From positions 1 through 64,000 of the forward strand of contig MJAN01000004.1 in assembly GCA_001875255.1 (NCBI GenBank): a DNA stretch of 64,000 bases, read 5' to 3'. Origin of the DNA: Candidatus Sabulitectum silens (GTDB lineage Bacteria > Fermentibacterota > Fermentibacteria > Fermentibacterales > JCC-6). Under the pieces are notes generated by a model. The model made no database searches and was not told where the DNA came from. It saw nothing but the letters and a program-made list of their open reading frames with translations. Below, in pieces: positions 20,303 through 30,619 of this stretch. How positions within the stretch are numbered: the first letter of the stretch is position 1; each line of letters opens with the position of its first letter. The position numbers were made by a program, and so were the translations under genes.

Positions 20303-21846
20303 CCTTTACCAACCGGGGTATACTGGTCGGTTATCTCGGTGTGTGAATCCAGGGAGAAGACCCTGAACTCGGCCTGTCCCAGCCTGGAGTCCTCGTGTAT
20401 GTGAACAGCGAGACGGTCGCTTCTGGCGGTGAGATATTCCAGTCTTTTGCCCTCATCCTCGATGAGGTATTCCGCCACGGCGGGATTCACGGATACCACC
20501 AGGTTGGTGTGTTTCCTGCCGTTGGCGGCCCTTTCCAGGAACCGCTCTATGTTGGTCAGCACGCTGAGTGGCGCCTGTATCCTGCCGGTTCCCCCGCAGT
20601 GTTCGCAGACCCCTGACATGGACTGAACAAGGCTGGGCCTGACCCTTTTCCTTGTCATTTCAACCAGGCCCATGGGACTCACCTGGCAGGTCTTCGTTGG
20701 GGATCTGTCCCTTCCCAGTTCGCTCCTGAGGCAGTTGACCACCTTTTCCTTGTGACCGGCGTTGTCCATGTCGATGAAGTCGATCACTATTATTCCGCCG
20801 AGGTCCCTTAGACGGAGCTGTCTGGCCACCTCCCGGGCTGCCTCCATGTTGGTTTTCAGAATGGTGTCTTCCTGCTTTTTCCTGCCCACGTATCTCCGGG
20901 TGTTGACATCCACCGCCACAAGGGCCTCGGTATGGTCTATCACAAGGGAACCGCCGCTTTTCAGGGGGACCTCCCTGCTGACGAGGCCGGCTATTTCCTT
21001 CTCTATCTCGTAGTGGTCGAAGATGGGGGTCTTGCCCCTGTAGAACTTCACCTGGCTGGCAACGCCTGGATCGAAGGTTTTCAGGTACTTCTTGATCTGT
21101 CTGGCAACCACCCGGGAGTCGCAAACGATGGAGTTCACGTCGGGTGATACCAGGTCCCGGACCGTCATTGTTATGAGGTCGTGTTCCTGGTGAAGAAGGG
21201 CCGGCGCCTTTGACTTCAGGGCCAGGGCTCCTATCTCCTTCCATTTCTCCACGATCCTCTGGACATCGGTCTTGAAGCTTTCAAGGTCCTTCTCCGTTCC
21301 GGCGGTGCGGGCAATTATTCCGAAGCCGTCGGTCCGGACCTTCTGAACTATGTCCCTTAGCCGGCTCCTCTCCTTGCGGTCGGTAATTTTACGGGAAACC
21401 CCGGAAACCGTGTCCCCGGGCATGCTGACCACATACCGCCCTGCAATGGAGATCCTTGTGGTGACCCTTGCGCCCTTTGTCCCTATGGGCTCCTTAGTTA
21501 CCTGTACAAGAATGGTTCTGCCCTTCTCAAGGACCTTTTCGATGGGTCTTCTGGTTTCGTCGGCCCTGGGGGGTTTCCCCGCCACCAGCGCCTTGGCGAA
21601 GGACCTGTCGTCGGCTATCTTCTCCCGGACATCGGACACATGGAGGAAGGCGCTCCTTTCCAGGCCGATGTCCACGAAGGCCGCCTGCATTCCCGGCAGA
21701 ACGGCGTTTATCTTTCCAAGGTATATGTTCCCCACGATGTGCTTGTCGTCGGCCATCTCCACGATGAGTTCCATTAACCTGCCGTCCTCCATGACGGCGA
21801 TTCTTGTAACTTCGGGATGCTGGTTGACTACGAAATCAACCTTCAT
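20299..21846 (-). CDS. rng: Ribonuclease G/E
   Basis: Endoribonuclease for rRNA maturation and mRNA decay, 515 residues and intact. An S1 RNA-binding domain occupies about residues 38-125 (GNIYLGKINAVLPGMQAAFVD). The RNase H-like and catalytic region contains the magnesium-binding VAVDVNT and IDFIDMD. The zinc-link CEHCGG lies near residue 420, followed by the small C-terminal domain. There is no long RNase E degradosome tail, so it is RNase G-like. Its ATG overlaps the end of the radical SAM-DUF2344 gene by 4 bases, an order shared with many bacteria (radical SAM-rng-rplU). Confidence 0.95.
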   Translation of the reverse strand: MKVDFVVNQHPEVTRIAVMEDGRLMELIVEMADDKHIVGNIYLGKINAVLPGMQAAFVDIGLERSAFLHVSDVREKIADDRSFAKALVAGKPPRADETRRPIEKVLEKGRTILVQVTKEPIGTKGARVTTRISIAGRYVVSMPGDTVSGVSRKITDRKERSRLRDIVQKVRTDGFGIIARTAGTEKDLESFKTDVQRIVEKWKEIGALALKSKAPALLHQEHDLITMTVRDLVSPDVNSIVCDSRVVARQIKKYLKTFDPGVASQVKFYRGKTPIFDHYEIEKEIAGLVSREVPLKSGGSLVIDHTEALVAVDVNTRRYVGRKKQEDTILKTNMEAAREVARQLRLRDLGGIIVIDFIDMDNAGHKEKVVNCLRSELGRDRSPTKTCQVSPMGLVEMTRKRVRPSLVQSMSGVCEHCGGTGRIQAPLSVLTNIERFLERAANGRKHTNLVVSVNPAVAEYLIEDEGKRLEYLTARSDRLAVHIHEDSRLGQAEFRVFSLDSHTEITDQYTPVGKG

Positions 21847-24159
21847 TCAAATTCTCCTTTTACTGCACGAAGGAGCGGGATAAGTTGCCCGCCTTCCCCT
21901 GCTTTAAATAATTCAGTTCTCACTATCGATCCCCACTCCACTCCGGCGGCTTTCATCACCCTGTCGGGTCTGGAAGCTCCCTTCCCGGGGCTGGAGACCA
22001 TTATCGCCCCATTCTGTCCCTGGGAACGGAATGAAACGCCTGTGTCGTTCTTTTCGAGATAGTCCTCCAGAAGCTGGAGGCTGTCTATTCCCCTGATAAT
22101 ATACTCAGCCAGGGAGGCTATGGAGTCCGGTGGCTTGCTTTCCACCGGTATTCGCCGGGCCGCCAATATGCTGAATCCTTTGGGAAGGGCCTTCCTTAGG
22201 GTTTCCACCACTTTTCCAAGGTGAACAGGTTCATCCAGAAGGAAGTCGGTGTACTCGCTTTCGCTGCCCATGCCCAGGGGTATCGGCTGGGAAAAGGCCA
22301 GTTTTACCCGGCGTGAATAACCGGATGTGTAATGAAGGGGAAGGCCGCTCCGCCTGAGGGTCCGGGTCCACATACGGACCATGTCCAGGTGTGAGGTGAA
22401 CACAGCGAGCCCCCTTTTAGCGTACCTTATCCTGAACCTTTCCAGGGCCCTGGGTTCGGTGTCCCGACCTTTCCCCGATGCCCCGGGAGCAACTGGGGCG
22501 GGCAGCGGGGGCACTGTTCCGGGACAGGCGCCGCAGCCGGTGCAGCCCGAGGCCCTGCAGTCCTCCAGGGTCTCTGAAAGGCCGGCCCTTCTGTACTCCC
22601 GGATCAGCCAGTCGCGGTCCACCCCGGTGTCCACGAAGTCCCATGGCAGCCGAGACCCGGGTTCAGGAGCCAGGGGAGGTGAGCCGGGTATCAGCTCACT
22701 CCATATGTCCCACCTGAAGAGATCGCTCCAGCCGTCAAAGACAGCCCCGAGAAGGAAGGCCCTTTCAAGGGCATCCCCGGTGGTTAAGTCCCCGGTGGCC
22801 AGGAAGTGCTCCACCGCGGATACCCGGGGATCGTTCCATGATACGGTGGCCCTTCTGCAGGCTTCCCTTACCAGTGATATCCGTCTCCACATTTCCCCCT
22901 GATCCGGCGGTGAGCACCACTGGAAAGGAGTGTGGGGTTCGGAATGAATGGAGAAAGGGCGGCTGTGACCTTCCTCTTCTTTCCCATGAGCCTCGAAATG
23001 GCATCAGCCATTCGAGCAATGGCCAGAAGGTCTTCGTCGGTCTCCCCTGGAAGGCCCACCATGAAATAGAGCTTTATCCCCCTGGCGCCCATTCTGGCCG
23101 CGGCACCGGCGGCTTCCATTATTTCATCGTCGGTGAGGGGTTTGTTAATTACTCTTCTCAGTCTTTCGGTTCCCGCCTCCGGTGCCATTGTAAGGCTTCC
23201 CTTGAAAAACCGTTTCTGCTGGAGGCCTGGAGGGTATCCGGTCTGAGGGAGGGCTGGGAGACCTGAACATGCATCTTCTCCTCCAGGGGCTCCAGAAGGC
23301 GAAGGAGTTCATCAAGGCGTGAGTAGTCGCTGAAGGAGAGGGTCAGCAGGCCTGCCTTCTCCCATCCTGTGCTCTGGACCGCATCGCCAAGGAGCTTCAC
23401 TACATCCTCAGGCGGTCTTTCCCGGACAGGTCTTGCAAGCTGGGAAGCCTGGCAGAACCTGCAGCCCCTGGTGCAGCCCCTGGATATCTCCACCACCGCC
23501 CTGTCGTGGGTTATCCTGGCCAGGGGAACCACCTGATCCACAGGGGCGTCCTTCAGGTCAAGAGAGGCTGCCCTCGCCCACTTCACCCTTTCACCTTCGT
23601 GGAGCCCCGGGACCAGGATACCGGGCATTCCCCGGACACCTTCCAGCTTCTCCCGAAGGGAAAGGTCCGAACAAAGAACCGATATCACATCGGCAAGGCC
23701 GGCCTCGGCCTCTCCCAGGAAAAAGACATCCACGAAGGGCATCAGCGGGACCGGGTTCGAAAGACCTCCGCCACCGGCGAGTATCACCGGACGATTCCCC
23801 TTTCTGTCTTCCCTTCGAAGGGGTAGCCCCATCAGATCTATCAGTGAAAGGACATTGGAAAAGAGGATCTCGGAACTGATGCCGAAGCCCACAACGGTGC
23901 TTTCAGAAACAGGCTCTCCGGTTTCGCAGTTCAACCAGGGCAAACCCCTTTCCCTGAGAAGGGCATACATGTCAGGGGCGGGATGAAAGGCTCGTACAAC
24001 TGGAAAACCCGCCTTGAGAAGAATGTGCCGAACCGCCCTGAGACCGAAGTTCGAAGCTCCAAGCTCATACACATCGGGATAAACCAGTGTTACACCCCTG
24101 CCGGATTCTTTTGGGAGGGTGTTGTACTCGAAACCGGTGTACTGCTGGGGCCGCTCCAC
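21843..24159 (-). CDS. Radical SAM protein with DUF2344 domain (TIGR03960/TIGR03936 type), frameshifted
   Basis: One protein of about 770 residues split into three frames. Residues 1-200 form a B12-binding-like fold (VYPDVYELGASNFGLRAVRH). The radical SAM core has the 4Fe-4S motif SRGCTRGCRFCQAS, and a second half carries APEAGTERLRRVINK. The C-terminal DUF2344 domain has RYAKRGLAVFTSHLDMVRMW. Indels lie near 23180 (two close together) and 22900. The start is GTG at 24159; sense-looking sequence continues upstream (GEYTELLGSV) without a start codon, so the N-terminus is uncertain. The family is widespread next to rng and rplU and its reaction is unknown. Confidence 0.85.
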
Positions 24160-24700
24160 ACTGCCCAGCAGTTCTGTGTATTCTCCCTGCCTCAGGTCCA
24201 GGTATGACCTCCTGGGACACCGGATTGCTCAGCAGACCGCCGGTTCGGCTGCCGCTGACAGAAAGGTCCATGGCGAGTTTCGCCGCCAGAGAGTCATCGA
24301 TCTCCCGGAGATACCCGAACATCCAGAGGGTTCTGCGGTGGACCGCTTCCACCGGGAAACCCCTGCGCTTCAGTATGGAGGCCCAGTTGTTTCCCCGGTT
24401 GTCCTCTCTATCGCTGACCAGCACCCCTGTCCAGTTCATGGAGTCATCCTGCCAGGGAAGGTTCTTCCCCGGTTCGGCAAGGCTCCAGAGATGCTTGTTG
24501 GGATTGACTATGTCGGTGAAGTGGCCAACGATCTCCCGGAGGGTTTCCTCGCCGCCGGTTTCCAGGGAAAACTCCCATATATCGTATCTGGCAAGTTTGG
24601 CCGGTGGAAGCTGAAGACCCATTCCGTTAATGGCATTCAGTGCGGTTACCGCTTCGGGATCCGGGGCTTTAAGCCTTACCGCTATAGAGATAACACTCAT
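24065..24700 (-). CDS. purS: PurS-like protein with two tandem PurS-type domains
   Basis: Probable bridging subunit of phosphoribosylformylglycinamidine synthase. The ATG at 24700 overlaps the purQ stop (ATGA). Residues 1-75 look like one PurS unit (VRLKAPDPEAVTALNAI, LARYDIWEFSLE, REIVGHFTDIVNPNKHLWSL). Residues 95-180 look like a second (VLVSDREDNRG, AVHRRTLWMFGY, GLLSNPVSQEV). Ordinary PurS is one unit of about 80 residues. The last 35 codons run out of phase over the radical SAM gene, so the true end is probably near 24200 and an indel is likely there. The name is by similarity and context. Confidence 0.65.
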   Translation of the reverse strand: MSVISIAVRLKAPDPEAVTALNAINGMGLQLPPAKLARYDIWEFSLETGGEETLREIVGHFTDIVNPNKHLWSLAEPGKNLPWQDDSMNWTGVLVSDREDNRGNNWASILKRRGFPVEAVHRRTLWMFGYLREIDDSLAAKLAMDLSVSGSRTGGLLSNPVSQEVIPGPEAGRIHRTAGQCGAAPAVHRFRVQHPPKRIRQGCNTGLSRCV

Positions 24701-25507
24701 TTTGTCACCCCCAGATGATCCGCCAGGCCCCTGAAGATAACAGCTCCGGGGCCGGGTTTCTCCCCCAGTTCCTTCACAGTGGCTTCCCTTCTGGCCTCTC
24801 CCCACCTCCCCGGGAAGCCCCGGGGGAACCTGCCAGAGGTCCATCGCCCTTTCCGGATGGGGCATCATTGCCAGAACATTACCCCCGGCGTTCGTTAGCC
24901 CGGCGGCGTTCATGTGGGAGCCGTTGGGGTTGTCCGGCCAGCCGGTGGGGGCTTCACCCTCAACCGTGGAGTAAACAAGGCCGAGATGGTCGGAAACCCT
25001 TCCGGAGTCATCTGACCTGAACATGAACCTTCCTTCGGCGTGGGCGATGGGAACGGGAATTGGTGAATCGTCCATGGCGGAAAGCCAGGGGCAGCTGGAT
25101 CCAGGGGTCTTCCTTAAAAAGACCCAACGGGAAAGGTAGCCGCTTCTGCCGGTTACGAGGTTCGAAGCAAGGGCCGCCTGGACCGCTCCCGGCTTCCACC
25201 CCGGAACCAGGCCGCTTTCGAGGAGTATCTGGGCTCCGTTGCAGATGCCCAGCACCGGTTTGCCGTAGGCTGCCTCTTCGAAAATAACGTCCATCATCCG
25301 CTCCCGGGAGGCTATCACCCCGGCCCTGACCCTGTCCTGAAAGGAGAACCCGCCGGGAAGAACATAGGCATCGGCCCGGTTCAGCGCGAGCCTGTCAGCC
25401 TGGTTCCAGTTGTATATGAAGGGTTCAATGCCGGCTTTTTTGAGAGCCCCTGCGGTTTCGAACTCGCAGTTGGATCCGGGAAACCTGATTACAGCGGCAA
25501 TGGCCAT
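24697..25507 (-). CDS. purQ: Phosphoribosylformylglycinamidine synthase, glutaminase subunit, frameshifted
   Basis: Class I glutamine amidotransferase supplying ammonia to PurL in step four of purine synthesis, about 270 residues, the longer PurQ form. The nucleophile Cys is in LGICNGAQIL and the His in MMPHPERAMDLW. The frame slips near 24815-24835. The corrected C-terminus reads KELGEKPGPGAVIFRGLADH and stops at 24697, overlapping the purS-like start. The ATG at 25507 shares a base with the purL stop. Confidence 0.9.
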
Positions 25508-27784
25508 CAGACATTCTCCTCTCTCCAGATCACGGAGTCAAGCAAACCGGACCATTCCTTCCTGATGGCTTCAAGGTCAACACTGAAGCCCTCTCCAGAG
25601 ATCCGGCAGCCGGAGCAAACGGTTCCGGCCTTTGAAACGAATCCGGGAAGGGAAGACTCCTCGAAGAACTCCGGGGTCACCTCCACGAGATAACCCGGGG
25701 TTTCCGAAAAAAGGTTAACGGGGTTCGGGTCCAGGGACAGTTCGATACCGAGCCCGGGGCTGGCCAGGGCCATCTCCGCCCCGGACACCGCAAGCCCCCC
25801 GGAGCTGATATCGTGTACCGAAAGGGCTTTTCCCCCGTGTATCATTTCCAGTATCCAGTCCGCCATTTTCTTTTCCAGGTTTCCCCTGAACTCCGGTACG
25901 GTGCCTCCGGTGTGACCGAGACAGACACGGTAGAAAAGGCTTCCGCCGAGCTCATCCTTCCTGGTGCCCACCAGAAGAATGGTGTTCCCCGTCTTACGCA
26001 GGGCGATGTCAACGGCTTTCCTGTGGTCGTGTATCTTTCCGAAAACGGCCACGATGGGCGATGGCGGGATGGCCCTGCCTCCCCTGGACTGATTGTAGAA
26101 GCTCACATTTCCGGAAACAATGGGAAGAGGGTAGTTCCCCCCGCTGAAGCCCAGGGCGCCGCAGGCCCTGGCAATGCCCTCCACGGACTGCCTGAACTGG
26201 GCAAAGGCCGCCGGGTCCTCGGGATTTCCGAAATTGAGGCAGTCCGTTGCGCAGATGGGGGTAGCTCCGGTTGCCACCACATTCCGCACCGCCTCACCCA
26301 CGGCGTGGGCTCCCCCCAGGAAGGGGTCGAGTTCGCCGTACCAGGGATTGCCGTCGCCACTGACAGCCAGGCCGGCCCTGCAGCCTCAACGGGTACTGAA
26401 ACGCAGGCATCGGCCTCGCCGGGTCTCAGCATGGTTCGCCCCTGAACCTCGGAATCGTAATAGGACCAGATCGATGAACGGCTGCAGCCGGCGATGGATT
26501 CAAGCAGGGCGGTTATGTCCCTGCCCGGTTCGCAGGGCCTCTCTTCCGGTTCCGGAAGGGAAGTGTCCCGGCGGTCTTCCTTCCTGTCGTAAACTATTCC
26601 TTCGGTAATGTACTCGATGGGGGTCTCGGCGGCCTTCTCGCCCCGGCAGACCACATTGTAAACGGGCTTCGATGTGAATTTCCCAATGACAGCCGCCCTG
26701 CAATGGGGGAACAGCCTGGGAAGCTCGTACTTCACATTGTATATCTCAAGTATATCTTCGGCAACCGCTTCGGGAACCGCCAGGCCGTACCTTTCCTGGG
26801 TCTCGCTGCAGGCGATCACCTCCGGTGGAAGATCCTTCATGGAAACCGGTACGGCGTCGAGATCAACATCTATTCCCAGTCCTCCGTGGGCGGCCAGTTC
26901 ACTTGTTACGCAGGCTATTCCCCCGGCGCCGAGGTCCTTGAAACCGAACTTGATGCCCCTCTCGAAAAGCATCTGGAGCACCTCGGCATTTGCCTCGGAA
27001 AGGACCCTCTTCAGGAAGGGGTCGGCCACCTGAACGGCGCCCATTCCCTGCTCGCCGTCGAGGTCGGCGCTGGCGAAGGTGGCCCCGCCGAAGCCGGTGT
27101 CGTCGGTGGGCTTCCCTGTGAGGATAAGAACATAGGGTTCCCCGTGGGCCTCTTCGGGAACGAAGCTGTGCACCACCCTGTCGTGGGGCACCATTCCAAA
27201 GGCAACCACATTCACCAGGCAGTTGTCGTCGTAGCCGGGATGGAATTCGGTGTCACCGCCCATGTTGGGCACACCAAGGGCGTTACCGTACTTCCAGATA
27301 CCTTCCACCACACCCCGGACTATGCCCCTGGTTGACTCACCCTTCTCCCCCAGGGGTCTCCGAACCTGAGAAGGTCCATGGAGCCGGTTACCCTGGCCCC
27401 CATGCAGTAGACATCCCGTACTATTCCGCCGATCCCCGTTGCCGCCCCCTCCACGGGAAGCACCTGGGAAGGGTGGTTGTGGCTTTCGTGGGCAACCACC
27501 AGGTCCCACTCTTTTCCCCTGTGGGTGCAGAACTTCACAACCCCGGCGTCCTCTCCGGGACCGATCACCACCCCGGGAGCATCGGTGGGCAGAAGCCTGA
27601 GAACCGGCTTTGAGCTCTTGTAGGAACAGTGTTCGCTCCACATTGTGTCGAACAGGTGGAACTCAAGGGGCGTGGGCATCCTGTTCACATAGCCGGCGAG
27701 CTTCTCGGCCTCTTCAAGGGTCATGGAGAGACCCCTGGCGGAGATCGCCCCCTTCAGATCGTTGCTGTCTGGTTTTCCTGACAT
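25507..27784 (-). CDS. purL: Phosphoribosylformylglycinamidine synthase, synthetase subunit, frameshifted
   Basis: ATP-dependent FGAM synthase of about 759 residues, the small PurL type that works with separate PurQ and PurS. The N-terminal TMWSEHCSYKSSKPVL and HESHNHPSQV motifs are present, along with ATP-site segments (GGDTEFHPGYDDNC, KFGFKDLGAGGIACVTSELA) and DISSGGLAVSGAEMAL near the end. Two indels split it: one at the GGGG run near 27350 (giving GEKGESTRGIVRGVVEGIWK) and one near 26380 (giving SGDGNPWYGELDPFLGGAHA). It begins 9 bases after the GAF/GGDEF-like gene. Confidence 0.93.
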
Positions 27785-27793
27785 ATTGCCTTC

Positions 27794-28955
27794 CTATACC
27801 TCATAGTATCCCTCAAAATCCATCATTTCCCTCTTGTCAAGAAGGTCGAGGAGCTCCGCCGGGGTAAGCCGGGAGCCGCCCTGGACGAAGTATCCCCTTA
27901 TGGAAACCGTTCCCACCGGGGAACCGTTCTCGGTTGAAAGCCCCGGGAGTTCACCGCCGAGCTTGCCCGTTACGCTGTCCATTCCATTTTCGTCGGTTCC
28001 CGGAAGCAGTAGCATGATGGAACCCCGTCCGGTCCTTACTCCGATGTCGATGTTCCTCAGTGATGATACCAGGTGTTTCGAAACCACGGAAAGTATCTCC
28101 CTGGACTGCATTCTGTCGTCGGCATCGGCGGATTTTACCCGGAGTTCCACAACAGCCAGTGGGCTTCCGAACCTTTCCACCCTTTCAAGTTCCTTCTCCA
28201 GGGTCTTCTCGAGGCTTGACCCGCCGGAAAACCTGTCTCTGGGTCGAGGTCGGAGGTTCTGCCGAACTTCTCCAACAGCCTGGCATTCTCAAGGGCTGAG
28301 GCACCCACCGCCGCCAGGGCCCTGAGGGTCTGTTCCCGCATGGCCTCCCTGCCCTCGAATGCCCCGGCGGTGATCACGCCGTAGAGGACTCCCTCGGACT
28401 GCATTGGAGCGGCGTACTCCGGTTTGAAACCGGGGACATCGGTCATTATCATGTTCCTTCTTACAAGAACGCTCTCCTTTTCCATCTCTTCCCGGACGAG
28501 GAGCCTTCCGGTTTCCGCCGCGAGGCCGGTAAAGCCATCCCCGAGGCCTATGTTAAGCCCGGGCTGAAGGGTTCCATCAAGTCCGCTGGAGGCCGCGAGG
28601 CAGAGCCTCGCTCCGCTTCTGTCCGCAAGGAAAACAGCGGACTCTCCTGCCTTCAAAAGGTTTTCGCAGGCCCGGTTCACATAGCTGACCACCTCGTCGC
28701 TGTCCCTTCCGCTGAAAATCAGCTTGATGAGGTCCGGGAAGAGAAGGATCAGGTCCTGCCCCTCCTGCTGATGCTTCCTGAGCTTTTCCACCTCATAGCG
28801 AAACCCGGAAGCGGCGGCGGAAGCTTTCCCGCAGAGACCTTCAGGCCTTCCATTCTTTCATTGCATTCCCTGGCGAATGCTTTCATCCTCAGGTTCATGA
28901 AGAACCATGCCAGGGCGCCTCCAAGTATAAGTCCTGTAATAAGCCCGGCTATCAT
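27794..28955 (-). CDS. Membrane-anchored GAF protein with degenerate GGDEF-like domain, frameshifted
   Basis: About 387 residues: an N-terminal transmembrane helix (AGLITGLILGGALAWFFM), a coiled linker, a GAF domain (about 75-235, ending AVGASALENARLLEKFGRTS), then a diguanylate-cyclase-like fold. That fold starts at DLDPETG in place of DxLTGL and has VVSKHLVSSLRNIDIGVRTG. The catalytic GGDEF is replaced by GRGSI, so cyclase activity is unlikely. Indels near 28810 and 28215 split it in three. Its place between purB and purL is unusual. It may be a nucleotide or signal sensor; this is inference. Confidence 0.7.
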
Positions 28956-28982
28956 TGCCTGCCCCCTCCCCCTGTGACCATA

Positions 28983-30276
28983 TCAGCTGAGCCCTACCCT
29001 GGCCAGCAGATATTCCTCGTTCCGCAAATGATTGTCTATGGTGCAGATATTGCGAAGTTCCCCGGCGGGGACAACCCTGTCACCTTTTCATCGGCCATGG
29101 CGGCCTCGGCGAAGGAGAGGTCATTCTCCATGGCGCTCATGGCTATGCCCTGAACCAGGCCGTAGGATTCCTCCCTGGTCAGTCCCTGATTCACAAGGGC
29201 CAGCATCACTGACTGGGAGAAGTACCTGTCCCCTGCCTCGTCGAGGTTCCCTGCCACGGCCTCCGGGAATATGCGAAGCCCCCCGGCGAGTTCCGCGGCT
29301 TTTCGGAGGCCGTAGAGTGCCACTCCGCAGGCATCGGGGAAAATGAACCGTTCCGCCGCGGAATGGCTGATGTCCCTCTCGTGCCATAGGGGAGTGTTCT
29401 CAAGACCTACCTGAAGATATCCCCGAAGAAGCCTGGCGAGGCCGCAGAGCCTTTCCCCCACGATGGGGTTCCTCTTGTGGGGCATGGCGCTGGAACCCTT
29501 CTGCCCCTTGCCGAAGCTCTCCTCGACCTCTCCCACCTCGGTTCTCTGGAGGTGTCTGCATTCGGTGGCGAACCTCTCAAAGGCGCCCCTATGGCCGCCA
29601 GGGCATAGAGGAACTGGGCGTGCCTGTCCCGGGCTACAACCTGTGTGGGCACCTCCTCGGTGCCCAGTCCAAGCCCTCGGCATACATACTCCTCCACCGA
29701 CGGGTCGAGGTAGGCGAAGGTTCCCACGGCACCGGATATGGTTCCCACGGCGGAGACTTGAATGGCCTCACGGAGCCTTCTGATGCACCTGAGATATTCG
29801 GAATAGTGGCCGGCGAACTTGAGGGCCAGGGTGGTTGGCTCGGCGTTCATCCCGTGGGTACGGCCCATGCAAACCATTCCCCTGGTGCGGCGGACCAGGC
29901 CGGCCAGGGCTTCACCGTAGCTTTCCAGGGCGGCTTCCAGCAGGGCTCCGGAATCCCTTATCTGTGTGGCCATGCAGGTGTCCAGTATGTCGCTTGAGGT
30001 CATGCCGTAGTGTATGTGGCGGCTTTCAGGCCCCAGGGACTCGGAAACCGAGGTAAGGAAGGCTATCACATCGTGCCTGGTGACTTCCTCTATCTCCTGC
30101 ACCCTGCGGATGTCGAAGGAGGCATTCTGTCTGATCCTCTCCGCGTCCTCCGCCGGGACCAGACCCGCCCGGCAACGGGCCTCAACCGCCAGTATCTCTA
30201 TTTCCAGCCACCTCGAATAGCGGGATTCGGTAGTCCAGATATCCGTCATTTCGGGAATAGCGTATCTCTCTATCAT
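28983..30276 (-). CDS. purB: Adenylosuccinate lyase, frameshifted
   Basis: Fumarase-superfamily lyase for two purine steps (SAICAR and adenylosuccinate cleavage), about 431 residues. It begins MIERYAIPEMTDIWTTESRY, a typical PurB start, has the catalytic HYGMTSSDILDT and the signature loop KGSSAMPHKRNP, then HERDISHSAAERF. Indels near 29590 and at the GGGG run near 29055 break it; the last part reads LRNICTIDNHLRNEEYLLAR. The start is ATG 30276, 11 bases after the SH3 lipoprotein stop and preceded by GAGGACGG. Confidence 0.93.
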
Positions 30277-30287
30277 TTCCGTCCTCC

Positions 30288-30612
30288 TCAGCGGGGCATG
30301 TCGGCGCCGGTGGTAAGGTTTGAGTAGATCCATGCGAACAGGGACTTTTCCGGGGCGTATATCCTGTACCAGCCCGGGGCCTCGCCTGTCACCATAAGTG
30401 TGTCCCCGGCGGAGGCGGAGCCCACCACGGCGTACTCGGTTCCCGGCCCCTGCCTGAGGTTCACCACGCTTCCTGTTACCACCACGGTTTCCCAGGGGCT
30501 TTCCCGGGGCGGCGCCCCGCGGGGGGGGTGTCTCCCCGGCGACCACGGTTTCGCCGCAGCCGGCGGCAAGAATGCCCGCTGTCACCACTGCTATCAACGA
30601 ATATATCCTCAT
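30288..30612 (-). CDS. Small lipoprotein with bacterial SH3 domain, frameshifted
   Basis: About 108 residues: a lipoprotein signal (VVTAGILAAGC, acylated Cys), a short Pro/Gly linker, then an SH3_3-type domain (SVVNLRQGPGTEYAVVGSAS and WYRIYAPEKSLFAWIYSNL). The linker holds two compensating indels around the C- and G-rich stretch 30515-30535, and without correction the frame runs on into purB. SH3b domains usually bind cell wall. It sits between the ispH fusion and purB in the same operon. Confidence 0.72.
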
Positions 30613-30619
30613 ATTTCTC

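Noticed and set aside
29407..30612. Lipoprotein-PurB fusion
   Set aside because: Arises only from an indel in the SH3 lipoprotein linker; corrected frames give two normal genes with a stop at 30290-30288 and a PurB start at 30276.
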